From the NCBI GenBank assembly GCA_947459465.1, contig CANHDS010000008.1, positions 1 through 12,235 of the forward strand: 12,235 nucleotides of DNA. The letters are read 5' to 3'. Source of the stretch: Burkholderiaceae bacterium. GTDB lineage: Bacteria; Pseudomonadota; Gammaproteobacteria; Burkholderiales; Burkholderiaceae. The stretch's first letter is position 1. Every line of letters starts with the position of its first letter. This document shows, one piece after another, positions 1-6,699 of this stretch. Under the pieces are notes generated by a model. It ran no database searches. It saw only the letters and a program-made list of their open reading frames with translations, and was not told where the DNA came from. Both the position numbers and the translations under genes were made by a program.

Positions 1-1004
1 AAAATTGTCTCGGTAATGCGTGAGGCACCCCCTGCAATTGCATTCAGCGCCATAAACTGGGCTTGCATATCCGTTGGAAAGGCCGGGTACTCGGAGGTCC
101 GAAAACTCACCGGTTTTGGACGACCACTCATCGATGCAGAAATCCAATCCGCACCTTTTTTTATTTTGAGACCCGCCTCTTTCAGCTTTACTAAGACAGC
201 ATCTAAGGTATCAGGTCGACAGTTCTTCAGAACAATCTCACCACCTGTGGCCGCCACCGCACACAAGAAAGTACCAGTTTCAATACGATCAGCGATCACG
301 TGATGGCTTGCTCCGTGCAACGCAGAAACCCCTTCGATCACCAGGCGATCACTGCCAATGCCGCTAATCTTCGCACCCATCTTGACCAATAGCTCTGCCA
401 AATCACCCACCTCAGGTTCGCGCGCTGCATTTTCTAAAATTGTTGTCCCTTGTGCAAGGCAGGCAGCCATCAAGAGATTTTCTGTGCCAGTCACCGTAAT
501 CATGTCGGTCAGAATCGCATTACCCTGTAACCGAGTATTGGGCTCCGCAATCTTCGCGACAATAAAACCCTTACGAATCTGAATACCAGCTCCCATCGCT
601 TTAAGACCCTTGATGTGTTGGTCCACGGGTCGCGCCCCAATCGCACAGCCCCCGGGTAGCGACACGGTTGCGCGCCCCATTCGAGCCAAAAGCGGACCCA
701 ATACCAAAATAGAGGCTCGCATAGTTTTGACTAACTCATAGGGTGCCTCAGGGCTCGTGATTTCCTTAGCCCGCAAAATCAGATGACTACAATCGCTTGG
801 ATTGGGAAACTCCAAGGTAACACCCATCTGTTGCAAAAGCTTTAACATCGTGCGCACATCTTGCAAATCAGGCACATTGAAGAGCTCAACTGGATCGGTC
901 GTTAATAAGCTCGCACACAAAATGGGTAGTGCTGCATTCTTGGCCCCCGCAATCATGATCTCGCCCTTGAGGGGGGCGCCACCCGTCATCACTAATTTAT
1001 CCAT
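1..1004 (-). CDS. murA: UDP-N-acetylglucosamine 1-carboxyvinyltransferase MurA (3' end outside window)
   Basis: MurA transfers enolpyruvate from phosphoenolpyruvate to UDP-GlcNAc, the first committed cytoplasmic step of peptidoglycan synthesis. The visible frame gives 334 uninterrupted codons of a protein usually near 420 residues, so roughly the last 85 lie beyond position 1. It opens MDKLVMTGG and contains the family's GAKNAALPI segment with Lys22 and Asn23, which contact substrate in characterised MurA. The catalytic loop [13 protein letters not shown] carries the active-site cysteine at residue 120 (codon 645-647), equivalent to Cys115 of E. coli. A cysteine rather than aspartate here is the fosfomycin-sensitive form; that sensitivity is inferred. 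The ATG at 1002-1004 was chosen because an upstream in-frame ATG at 1022-1024 meets a stop after four codons. There is no clear Shine-Dalgarno, and the start lies 20 bases after the ibaG stop, so translational coupling is likely. The ibaG-murA pairing matches E. coli. Confidence 0.97.
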   Translation of the reverse strand, partial: MDKLVMTGGAPLKGEIMIAGAKNAALPILCASLLTTDPVELFNVPDLQDVRTMLKLLQQMGVTLEFPNPSDCSHLILRAKEITSPEAPYELVKTMRASILVLGPLLARMGRATVSLPGGCAIGARPVDQHIKGLKAMGAGIQIRKGFIVAKIAEPNTRLQGNAILTDMITVTGTENLLMAACLAQGTTILENAAREPEVGDLAELLVKMGAKISGIGSDRLVIEGVSALHGASHHVIADRIETGTFLCAVAATGGEIVLKNCRPDTLDAVLVKLKEAGLKIKKGADWISASMSGRPKPVSFRTSEYPAFPTDMQAQFMALNAIAGGASRITETI

Positions 1005-1024
1005 ACGTGCTAATCAGAAATCAT

Positions 1025-1264
1025 TTATTGAGCTGCAAACTCGTCTGGGGTAAATGCCTTAATCGAGAGAGCATGGATCTCTGCCTTCATCCGATCACCC
1101 AATGCTGCATAGACCATTTGATGACGCTGCACCAAGCGCTTACCTGCAAACGCAGAGCTCACGATGGTGGCATAAAAATGCTGTCCATCGCCCTCGACTT
1201 CTAAATGCGAACAGGGGAGCTGCTCACCGATATAACTTTTGACTTCCTCAGGCGTTGGAAACAT
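1025..1264 (-). CDS. ibaG: BolA family protein IbaG
   Basis: This is a 79-residue BolA-family protein. Characterised BolA proteins work with monothiol glutaredoxins in iron-sulfur cluster handling, and E. coli IbaG (YrbA) is linked to acid stress and envelope homeostasis. The single BolA domain fills the whole protein. The most recognisable parts are GDGQHFYATIVSSAFAGK (about 25-42), RHQMVYAAL (47-55) and the C-terminal IHALSIKAFTPDEF (63-76), which holds the family's invariant histidine and closely resembles the end of E. coli IbaG. The ATG start is supported by a GAAGGA Shine-Dalgarno (1270-1275 on the complement) five bases upstream. It lies 15 bp after the permease gene and 20 bp before murA. 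Position before murA, together with the IbaG-like C-terminus, favours IbaG over BolA itself. Confidence 0.93.
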   Translation of the reverse strand: MFPTPEEVKSYIGEQLPCSHLEVEGDGQHFYATIVSSAFAGKRLVQRHQMVYAALGDRMKAEIHALSIKAFTPDEFAAQ

Positions 1265-1279
1265 CGCAATCCTTCATCA

Positions 1280-2056
1280 TTAGTGGCGTAATTTATAACC
1301 CGATTGTAGTAAACGCAGAGCTAATCCTGAAACAACCAAAAAAAATGTACTAACGATGGTCAGGCTAAGCCAAGGTGAAACATCAGATACACCAAAAAAT
1401 CCATACCGAAAGCCATCGATCATATAGAAGAATGGGTTAAGGTGAGAGATGAACTGCCAAATTTCTGGCAAAGAGTGAATCGAATAAAACACGCCGGAGA
1501 GCATGGTCGCGGGCATGATCAAAAAGTTCTGAAAGGCAGCCAATTGGTCAAATTTATCTGCCCAAATACCGGCAATTAATCCCAAGCCACCCAAGATCGC
1601 AGCGCCCATGAATGCAAACAACACAATCCAAGCTGGGTTTTGCATTGCTGGAACCTCAAAAAAGAGTGTAATGAGTAGAACACCCAAACCCACTACAACC
1701 CCACGGAACACAGCAGCTAGGACATACGCTGCATAAAACTCAAGATGGGTGAGAGGCGCCAGTAGTACAAACACCAAATTACCAGTAATCTTTGATTGAA
1801 TTAATGAAGAGGATGTATTAGCAAATGCGTTTTGCAGCACACTCATCATCACCAAGCCTGGTATTAAAAATGCCGTGTAGGTTAGTTTGTCATACACCAC
1901 CAAGCGACCTTCTAAAACATGACCAAAAATCATCAGGTACAACACGGCAGTCAAAACAGGTGCCGCAACGGTCTGAAACGCAACCTTATAAAAGCGCTTA
2001 ATCTCTTTACGTAACAGGGTTGGAAAACCACTGCCGTATTCAAATGGGGTTGGCAT
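1280..2056 (-). CDS. yadH: ABC-2 type exporter permease, YadH-like
   Basis: This is the membrane subunit of a two-gene ABC-2 exporter, 258 residues long, close to E. coli YadH (about 256). The sequence shows about six hydrophobic segments, near residues 27-47, 61-80, 105-133, 142-165, 174-192 and 231-250. Family stretches include the IPGLVMMSVLQNAFAN segment (65-80) and the late SHLNPFFYMIDGFRYGF block (204-220), typical of YadH and NodJ-type permeases. An N-terminal RKEIKRF amphipathic helix precedes the first membrane span. The ATG start is five bases after the stop of the ATPase gene, with a weak AAAGAG ribosome site inside the ATPase end. The partner ATPase is the upstream gene. Substrate is unknown. 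Position between mlaB and ibaG-murA suggests an envelope component, but this is inference. The gene symbol follows similarity, not proven orthology. Confidence 0.9.
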   Translation of the reverse strand: MPTPFEYGSGFPTLLRKEIKRFYKVAFQTVAAPVLTAVLYLMIFGHVLEGRLVVYDKLTYTAFLIPGLVMMSVLQNAFANTSSSLIQSKITGNLVFVLLAPLTHLEFYAAYVLAAVFRGVVVGLGVLLITLFFEVPAMQNPAWIVLFAFMGAAILGGLGLIAGIWADKFDQLAAFQNFLIMPATMLSGVFYSIHSLPEIWQFISHLNPFFYMIDGFRYGFFGVSDVSPWLSLTIVSTFFLVVSGLALRLLQSGYKLRH

Positions 2057-2061
2057 GATAA

Positions 2062-2808
2062 CTACTCTTTCGCCATAATTTGAATGAACACATCCTCAAG
2101 ATCAACTTCCTTTCCCGCCTGAGCTTTGTGTGCTCCATAACGTGCGAGAAGGTTTTGGGTAGTATCGAGTGCTACGACTTGACCAGACTTGAGCATCGCA
2201 ATCCGACCGCATAAGCTTTCAGCTTCTTCTAAATAATGTGTCGTTAGTAGGATGGTGTGGCCATCTTGATTAAGACGACTAATAAATTTCCACAAAGACT
2301 GGCGTAACTCAACATCTACTCCAGCGGTTGGTTCATCCAACACAATCACAGGTGGACGATGCACCAGAGCCTGCGCCACCAAAACACGTCGTTTCATGCC
2401 ACCAGAGAGCGAGCGCATATTACTGTTGGCCTTACTGGTTAAATCGAGATGGGTCATGATCTCATCGATCCAATCGTCATTGTTCCGAATCCCAAAGTAA
2501 CCCGACTGAAACCGCAAAGTCTCGCGCACTGTAAAGAAAGGATCAAACACCAACTCTTGCGGAACCACACCCAGTAAACGGCGCGCCTCAATGAAGTTAG
2601 TTTGTACATTCGTTCCCATAATGAATGCGCGACCAGAATCGGGTCGGCACAAACCAGCCAAAATAGAGATGAGCGTGGTTTTGCCAGCACCATTGGGGCC
2701 CAGCAAACCAAAAAACTCGCCCTCTTTCACATCCAACGAAACATCATTTAGTGCTTGTAGTGAACCGTAGGATTTACTTAAATGTTCGACTAGAACGGCT
2801 GATTGCAT
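2062..2808 (-). CDS. yadG: ABC exporter ATP-binding protein, YadG-like
   Basis: This 248-residue ATPase powers the adjacent ABC-2 permease. All nucleotide-binding motifs are intact: Walker A GPNGAGKT (37-44, Lys43), Q-loop Gln84, signature LSGGM (134-138), Walker B VIVLDEP (154-160, catalytic Glu159) and switch His191 within TTHYLEEAE. The core resembles E. coli YadG closely, including PTAGVDVELR after Walker B. YadG, as I recall, is about 308 residues, so this copy lacks much of the C-terminal extension while keeping a terminal LEDVFIQIM segment. The ATG lies three bases after the mlaB stop. An AGGG about 12 bases upstream is a poor Shine-Dalgarno, so coupling to mlaB translation is likely. 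The ABC-2 exporter class is certain; the cargo is not known. Confidence 0.92.
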   Translation of the reverse strand: MQSAVLVEHLSKSYGSLQALNDVSLDVKEGEFFGLLGPNGAGKTTLISILAGLCRPDSGRAFIMGTNVQTNFIEARRLLGVVPQELVFDPFFTVRETLRFQSGYFGIRNNDDWIDEIMTHLDLTSKANSNMRSLSGGMKRRVLVAQALVHRPPVIVLDEPTAGVDVELRQSLWKFISRLNQDGHTILLTTHYLEEAESLCGRIAMLKSGQVVALDTTQNLLARYGAHKAQAGKEVDLEDVFIQIMAKE

Positions 2809-2811
2809 GAC

Positions 2812-3072
2812 TTACTGCAGCCCTAATAGATTACTTACACCATACACACTGGCAAGCACTCTTAACTTCTCAGGGGGATTTAGAACCACCAACGATTGAT
2901 TGCGCTTTCCCAGTTGACGTTGCCATGCAAGTAAAACTGCCAGAACGCTTGAATCAAAATCATGTAATGCCGTACAGTCGACTTGGTGTGATTGAACTAA
3001 AGCCAATGCCCCTTGATTTTCTACATCTTTAGCATTGGCTTGGGTCACACAAATCGGCAAAGCAAAACTCAT
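2812..3072 (-). CDS. mlaB: STAS-domain protein MlaB of the Mla lipid transporter
   Basis: MlaB is the small cytoplasmic STAS subunit that binds MlaF and stabilises the MlaFEDB inner-membrane complex. This copy has 86 residues, against 97 in E. coli, with most of the shortening before the core. The diagnostic segment is VDCTALHDFDSSVLAVLLAWQR (31-52), the STAS strand-turn-helix. It aligns with the E. coli segment containing Thr52, the residue needed for MlaB function; here the equivalent is probably Ser41, a conservative change. The ending LASVYGVSNLL matches the LYGV motif usual in MlaB. The ATG is two bases after the mlaC stop and the gene ends three bases before the YadG-like gene, so all three are probably translated in series. 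Overall STAS similarity is weak, so the call leans on position as well as sequence. Confidence 0.87.
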   Translation of the reverse strand: MSFALPICVTQANAKDVENQGALALVQSHQVDCTALHDFDSSVLAVLLAWQRQLGKRNQSLVVLNPPEKLRVLASVYGVSNLLGLQ

Positions 3073-3074
3073 AC

Positions 3075-3701
3075 CTACTTCTTACCTGCCAAGGTGGCAT
3101 TGCGTTCTTGTAAAAACTTAATCAGGCCATCGACGCCATTTTGGCTAATCTGATTAGCAAATTGATTACGATATGCTTCAATCAACCAAGCCCCCATGAT
3201 GTTGATGTCATAAACCTTCCAACCATCATTCGTTTTCTCAAGTCGGTAGTCCAGAGGAATAGGATCGGATTTACCAACCACCACGGTACGTACAATCACA
3301 TCGGTATCGCTGGGGCTAGCACGAAAGGGTTTGTATTGAACCGTTTGATCGCGTAACTGACTCAGCGCTCCTGAATAGGTTCGAATTAATAACGACTTAA
3401 ACTCCGCGATCAACTGGGTTTGCTGCTCAGGACTTGCCTTACTCCAGTTCTTACCCATCGCTAATTGTGTGGTCCTGCGCATATCTGTATAGGGAACAAT
3501 TTTCTTTTCAACTAAATCCACGACACGCGGGATATTGCCTTTTTGGATTTCTGGATCAGCCTTCACGGAAGCCATCACATCGGCAACGATCGTTTTGATC
3601 AGGCCGTCGGGCGTCTTAGGATCTGGCGTATTTTGTGCACTAGCAACCCCCATCAAGGTTGTGAGGATAAGGGCTAGAAAAGATAAAAGGATTGTTTTCA
3701 C
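3075..3701 (-). CDS. mlaC: Periplasmic phospholipid carrier MlaC
   Basis: MlaC is a soluble periplasmic protein that carries phospholipid between outer-membrane MlaA and inner-membrane MlaFEDB. The 208-residue product begins with a classic Sec signal peptide: Lys2, a hydrophobic run from about 4 to 18, then ASA before Gln23, so cleavage after residue 22 is predicted. The mature part has family features: KKIVPYTDMRRTTQLAMGKNW (66-86), a helical PEQQTQLIAEFKSLLIRTYSGAL region (91-113), then strand-rich sequence ending in the WKVYDINIMGAWLIEAYRNQF block (161-181). The start is GTG (3699-3701), because an in-frame stop lies three codons upstream and the next ATG, codon 17, would destroy the signal peptide. 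No good Shine-Dalgarno is visible, and an inverted repeat ends nine bases before the start codon. Confidence 0.96.
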   Translation of the reverse strand: MKTILLSFLALILTTLMGVASAQNTPDPKTPDGLIKTIVADVMASVKADPEIQKGNIPRVVDLVEKKIVPYTDMRRTTQLAMGKNWSKASPEQQTQLIAEFKSLLIRTYSGALSQLRDQTVQYKPFRASPSDTDVIVRTVVVGKSDPIPLDYRLEKTNDGWKVYDINIMGAWLIEAYRNQFANQISQNGVDGLIKFLQERNATLAGKK

Positions 3702-3710
3702 GATAACCGG

Positions 3711-3745
3711 TCAAAAAGATAAAGAACTAATTTTAGTCTTTTTGA
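3711..3745. repeat. Perfect 9-bp inverted repeat in the mlaA-mlaC gap
   Basis: TCAAAAAGA at 3711-3719 and TCTTTTTGA at 3737-3745 are exact reverse complements separated by 17 bases. A second, mutually exclusive pairing exists inside it: CTAA at 3727-3730 with TTAG at 3733-3736, extendable to AAAGA/TCTTT with one bulged base. On the transcribed strand the structure lies after the mlaA stop and ends nine bases before the GTG of mlaC. It is A/U-rich and therefore weak. It could be a processing or translational-control hairpin, or chance in an AT-rich spacer. It does not look like a strong intrinsic terminator, since it lacks a GC-rich stem. Confidence 0.45.
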
Positions 3746-3750
3746 GTCAT

Positions 3751-4488
3751 TTACTCGTAGGGGTTCTCATACACAGGCAAAGTTGGCTCCTTACCTTCCT
3801 TGGCCTGATCAATTTGATACTGACGCCGTTGAATATAGGCATCCCGGGTAAAGGTGTACTTATCAAGAGCCGCGCCCTCAAGTAGGTCACCAGCCTCGTA
3901 GTAATTATTGCGGGCATTGACAATCCGCAATCCAGTCAAGCTATTACGTAAAGCCACGTCAGGTAGAAGACGAAAGAGGTAATCCGTCTGCAAATCAGCT
4001 ACTGTGCCAAAGGTATCGCGCACATTGCTAGGTCCAAAAAACGGTAACACGACGTATGGGCCAGAGGGAATACCCCAAACACCAAAAGTCTGACCAAAAT
4101 CCGCTTTATGTTTTTCTAAGCCTCCCGGTGTGGCCATATCAATAAAGCCACCTAAACCAAATGTTGTATTAACGATCACCCGCATTAAATCGCTAAAGGC
4201 CATACTGAAATTACCTTGCAATAAATTAAAGGCCGATGTGTAAATGTCTCGGTAATTTCCGAAAAAGTTATCAATCCCTTGCTGGGCAGGCTTTGGCAGA
4301 ATAAATCGATACCCTTTGGTGATGGGCTTTAATAGATACTCATCCAATCCCTCATTAAAGGAAAAAACGGAGCGATTAAATGACTCCCATGGATCATGTG
4401 GCGATGGCTCGCTCCCTGCAGGAATACTTGCACAACCAATAATGCAAAGGCTCAGAAAAGTAACGCATAGGCGCTTTATGAAAATCAC
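3751..4488 (-). CDS. mlaA: Outer-membrane lipoprotein MlaA (VacJ)
   Basis: MlaA sits in the outer membrane, removes mislocalised phospholipids from the outer leaflet and passes them to MlaC. The 245-residue product has a lipoprotein signal with lipobox IIGC, so Cys19 is the predicted lipidated residue. The following Ala is compatible with sorting to the outer membrane. Family motifs are clear: DPWESFNR (32-39), RVIVNTTFGLGGFID (103-117), the DFGQTFGVWGIPSGPYVVLPFFGPS stretch (130-154) and a late DKYTFTRDAYIQRR (209-222). The start is GTG (4486-4488). There is no in-frame ATG nearby, a stop lies five codons upstream, and this start gives a complete signal peptide. The gene lies 28 bp after mlaD and 49 bp before mlaC. 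In E. coli mlaA is unlinked to mlaFEDCB, so its place inside the operon is a notable difference. Confidence 0.96.
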   Translation of the reverse strand: MIFIKRLCVTFLSLCIIGCASIPAGSEPSPHDPWESFNRSVFSFNEGLDEYLLKPITKGYRFILPKPAQQGIDNFFGNYRDIYTSAFNLLQGNFSMAFSDLMRVIVNTTFGLGGFIDMATPGGLEKHKADFGQTFGVWGIPSGPYVVLPFFGPSNVRDTFGTVADLQTDYLFRLLPDVALRNSLTGLRIVNARNNYYEAGDLLEGAALDKYTFTRDAYIQRRQYQIDQAKEGKEPTLPVYENPYE

Positions 4489-4516
4489 AGTCGGTCTTAT
4501 TTCTTAAATAATGAGG

Positions 4517-5011
4517 TTATTTAGCACCCGACTTGGTATCGCCTTTATCTTGGCCGGTATCAGCTGCTTTGTTGTATAAAAACTGACTAATCAGATTTTC
4601 TAAGACAATGGCTGATTGTGTTTGCGTGATCTTGCCGCCATCGGTGAGCATTTGATCGTCGCCACCGGCTTCGAGCCCAATGTATTGCTCACCCAATAGT
4701 CCCGAAGTCAGAATCTTCGCAGACGAATCCTTGGGGAACTGATAGGTCTTATCAATCGTCATCGTTACCGTGGCTTGATAAGTCTTGTCATCAAATTGAA
4801 TCGTTGCGATACGACCTACCACAACACCTGCACTTTTGACGGGCGCACGTGGCTTTAACCCACCAATATTGTCAAAACGGGCTGAGACCGTATACGTTGG
4901 CGCGAAGGACACGGCACTCATATTACCCACCTTGAGTGCCAAGAAGAGCATAGCCAACATACCAATCGCTACGAATAATCCAACCCAAATATCAATCGCA
5001 CTTTTTCTCAT
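4517..5011 (-). CDS. mlaD: MCE-domain subunit MlaD of the Mla transporter
   Basis: MlaD is anchored in the inner membrane and forms a hexameric MCE ring in the periplasm through which lipid moves between MlaC and MlaE. The 164-residue product has one N-terminal transmembrane helix (about 9-27) and a single MCE domain (about 39-117), including FDNIGGLKPRAPVKSAGVVVG and the pore-loop region GLLGEQYIGLEAGG (104-117). The helix SAIVLENLISQFLYN (133-147) matches the C-terminal helices that line the central channel of the MlaD ring. A hydrophilic tail rich in Lys, Asp and Gly follows. Length is similar to other single-MCE MlaD proteins. The ATG has a good AGGA Shine-Dalgarno (5017-5020 on the complement) five bases upstream. 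It is 35 bp after mlaE. Confidence 0.97.
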   Translation of the reverse strand: MRKSAIDIWVGLFVAIGMLAMLFLALKVGNMSAVSFAPTYTVSARFDNIGGLKPRAPVKSAGVVVGRIATIQFDDKTYQATVTMTIDKTYQFPKDSSAKILTSGLLGEQYIGLEAGGDDQMLTDGGKITQTQSAIVLENLISQFLYNKAADTGQDKGDTKSGAK

Positions 5012-5046
5012 AAGAATCCTAGTTTATTCCGATCTTGGTCTGCGCC

Positions 5047-5859
5047 TTAATTAGAAAACATCATGGCGGTCAATAAAAAATCCAAAGCCAGCACCGCTAA
5101 GGATGAAAGAACAACTGTTCTCGTGGTCGCTTGCGAGACCCCCTCTGGAGTGGGTTTTGACTCATAGCCTTGATAAAGGGCAATAAATGTAACTGCAATA
5201 CCAAAGACAATGCTCTTAATAAAACCATTGGCAATATCATCAAATAAATCGACGCCACCTTGCATTTGCGACCAAAATGCGCCGCTATCGACGCCAATAA
5301 GGGGAACTCCAACGAGATAGCCACCCAAAACACCGACAGCAGTAAAGATTGTTGCCAAAATAGGCATGGCAATAATTCCAGCCCACAAACGGGGTGCAAT
5401 CACGCGACGCAGAGGATCAACCGCCATCATTTCCATGGCGGATAACTGCTCACCGGCCTTCATAAGACCAATCTCTGCAGTAAGTGATGTTCCAGCACGA
5501 CCCGCAAACAATAAAGCAGTAATGACTGGGCCCAACTCGCGTGTTAACGATAAAGCCACTAACAAACCTAAGGCCTGCTCCGATCCGTAACGTGTTAGGG
5601 TGTAATAGCCCTGCAAACCCAAGACAAAACCAACAAATAGGCCTGAGACAGTAATAATCACAAAGGAATAATTACCAACAAACAAAATTTGATCGGATAC
5701 TAAACGCGGTCTCTTGAGCAGCGAACCCGAACGCGTGAGTACTAAGAAAAACATCCGAGCGGCATACCCAAGGCCGGTAATATTTTTGCGGATGAAAAAT
5801 CCAAGATCACCCAATGCATTTGTGATTGGGTTATTTTTGGAGCTTGGTTCCAAATTCAT
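5047..5859 (-). CDS. mlaE: Mla ABC transporter permease MlaE
   Basis: MlaE is the integral membrane subunit of the MlaFEDB complex and moves phospholipid across or out of the inner membrane. It has 270 residues, a normal length for the family (about 260). The N-terminal region includes an interfacial helix, then membrane segments near 61-85, 97-120, 162-188, 211-230 and 246-268. The strongest family signature is ALSLTRELGPVITALLFAGRAG (102-123), followed by AEIGLMKAGEQLSAMEMMAVDP (128-149), which includes the coupling region that contacts MlaF. The ATG overlaps the mlaF stop in an ATGA (5856-5859), indicating translational coupling and fixing the start. No strong separate Shine-Dalgarno is present. 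Confidence 0.97.
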   Translation of the reverse strand: MNLEPSSKNNPITNALGDLGFFIRKNITGLGYAARMFFLVLTRSGSLLKRPRLVSDQILFVGNYSFVIITVSGLFVGFVLGLQGYYTLTRYGSEQALGLLVALSLTRELGPVITALLFAGRAGTSLTAEIGLMKAGEQLSAMEMMAVDPLRRVIAPRLWAGIIAMPILATIFTAVGVLGGYLVGVPLIGVDSGAFWSQMQGGVDLFDDIANGFIKSIVFGIAVTFIALYQGYESKPTPEGVSQATTRTVVLSSLAVLALDFLLTAMMFSN

Positions 5860-6692
5860 TGGCGAAGTATTCCAAAATCGCTGGCTAAATCCGGGCCTGG
5901 GTAATTAAATGGCACTGGGCCTTCGGGAGATGCATCTAAAAATTGACGAACAAAGGGGTCAGTTGAGTGGTTCAGTTCATCGGGCGTACCTTGCGCACCG
6001 ATCTTGCCATTGGCAATAAAGTACACGTAGTCTGCGATCTCGAAGGTCTCTTCGACATCGTGTGTCACCAGAATACTGGTTGCCCCCAAGGCATCATTCA
6101 AATTTCGGATTAAGCGCGCCGTGATCCCTAGGCCAATCGGATCTAAACCTGCGAATGGCTCGTCATACATGATGAGTGGGGGGTCTAAAACGATCGCGCG
6201 CGCCAAAGCAACCCGCCTCGCCATCCCCCCCGAAATCTGCGATGGCATCAAATCACGAGCGCCACGTAAACCCACCGCATTTAATTTCATCAGCACCAAA
6301 TCACGAATTAGTTCTTCGCTTAGACTCGTATGCTCGCGTAATGGGAAGGCAACGTTCTCAAACACACTCAAATCAGTAAACAAGGCACCGAACTGAAATA
6401 GCATGCCCATACGTCGCCTTGCTTGCATCAGCTGTTCGCTATTCATCGCAGAAATCTCACGACGTTCGAACTCAACGGAACCCGTTTGAGCAGTTACCTG
6501 ACCGCCGATCAACCGCAATACTGTGGTCTTACCGCAGCCCGAACCGCCCATCACGGCGACCACTTGGCCGCGGCGAAATTCCATATGAAGTCCGCCAAGA
6601 ATTTGGCGCTCGCCCGGGGCATAGGAGAAGTCTACTCCCCGAATGGAAACAACCGGCGAATCGATCTCGTGAGCGGCGAAAGCTAAGGACAT
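5856..6692 (-). CDS. mlaF: Mla ABC transporter ATPase MlaF
   Basis: MlaF is the cytoplasmic ATPase of the MlaFEDB phospholipid transporter. The 278-residue product has a complete ABC fold: Walker A GGSGCGKT (49-56, Lys55), Q-loop Gln100, signature ISGGM (153-157), Walker B LIMYDEP (173-179, Glu178) and switch His211 in VTHDVEE. A C-terminal extension, about 250-278, contains the GPVPFNYP segment also found in E. coli MlaF, where the tail packs on the partner subunit and helps bind MlaB. This separates it from generic ABC ATPases. The ATG is only seven bases after the gltD stop, so the gene is probably read through from gltBD. The ribosome site there is weak. The signature codons contain a run of seven G on the coding strand (6225-6231). 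Confidence 0.97.
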   Translation of the reverse strand: MSLAFAAHEIDSPVVSIRGVDFSYAPGERQILGGLHMEFRRGQVVAVMGGSGCGKTTVLRLIGGQVTAQTGSVEFERREISAMNSEQLMQARRRMGMLFQFGALFTDLSVFENVAFPLREHTSLSEELIRDLVLMKLNAVGLRGARDLMPSQISGGMARRVALARAIVLDPPLIMYDEPFAGLDPIGLGITARLIRNLNDALGATSILVTHDVEETFEIADYVYFIANGKIGAQGTPDELNHSTDPFVRQFLDASPEGPVPFNYPGPDLASDFGILRQ

Positions 6693-6699
6693 TACTCGA

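Noticed and set aside
16..1204. Plus-strand open frames antisense to murA and ibaG
   Set aside because: Their products resemble no family I know, and they lie opposite genes with clear catalytic motifs. They are shadow frames.
3711..3745. Intrinsic terminator between mlaA and mlaC
   Set aside because: The stem is almost all A-U and there is no GC-rich stem with a clean U-run. Ending transcription here would also cut off mlaC and mlaB.
3535..3885. Plus-strand 116-codon frame spanning the mlaA-mlaC gap
   Set aside because: It mostly overlaps the ends of mlaA and mlaC on the other strand, has no family likeness, and its hydrophobic stretch reflects antisense of those genes.
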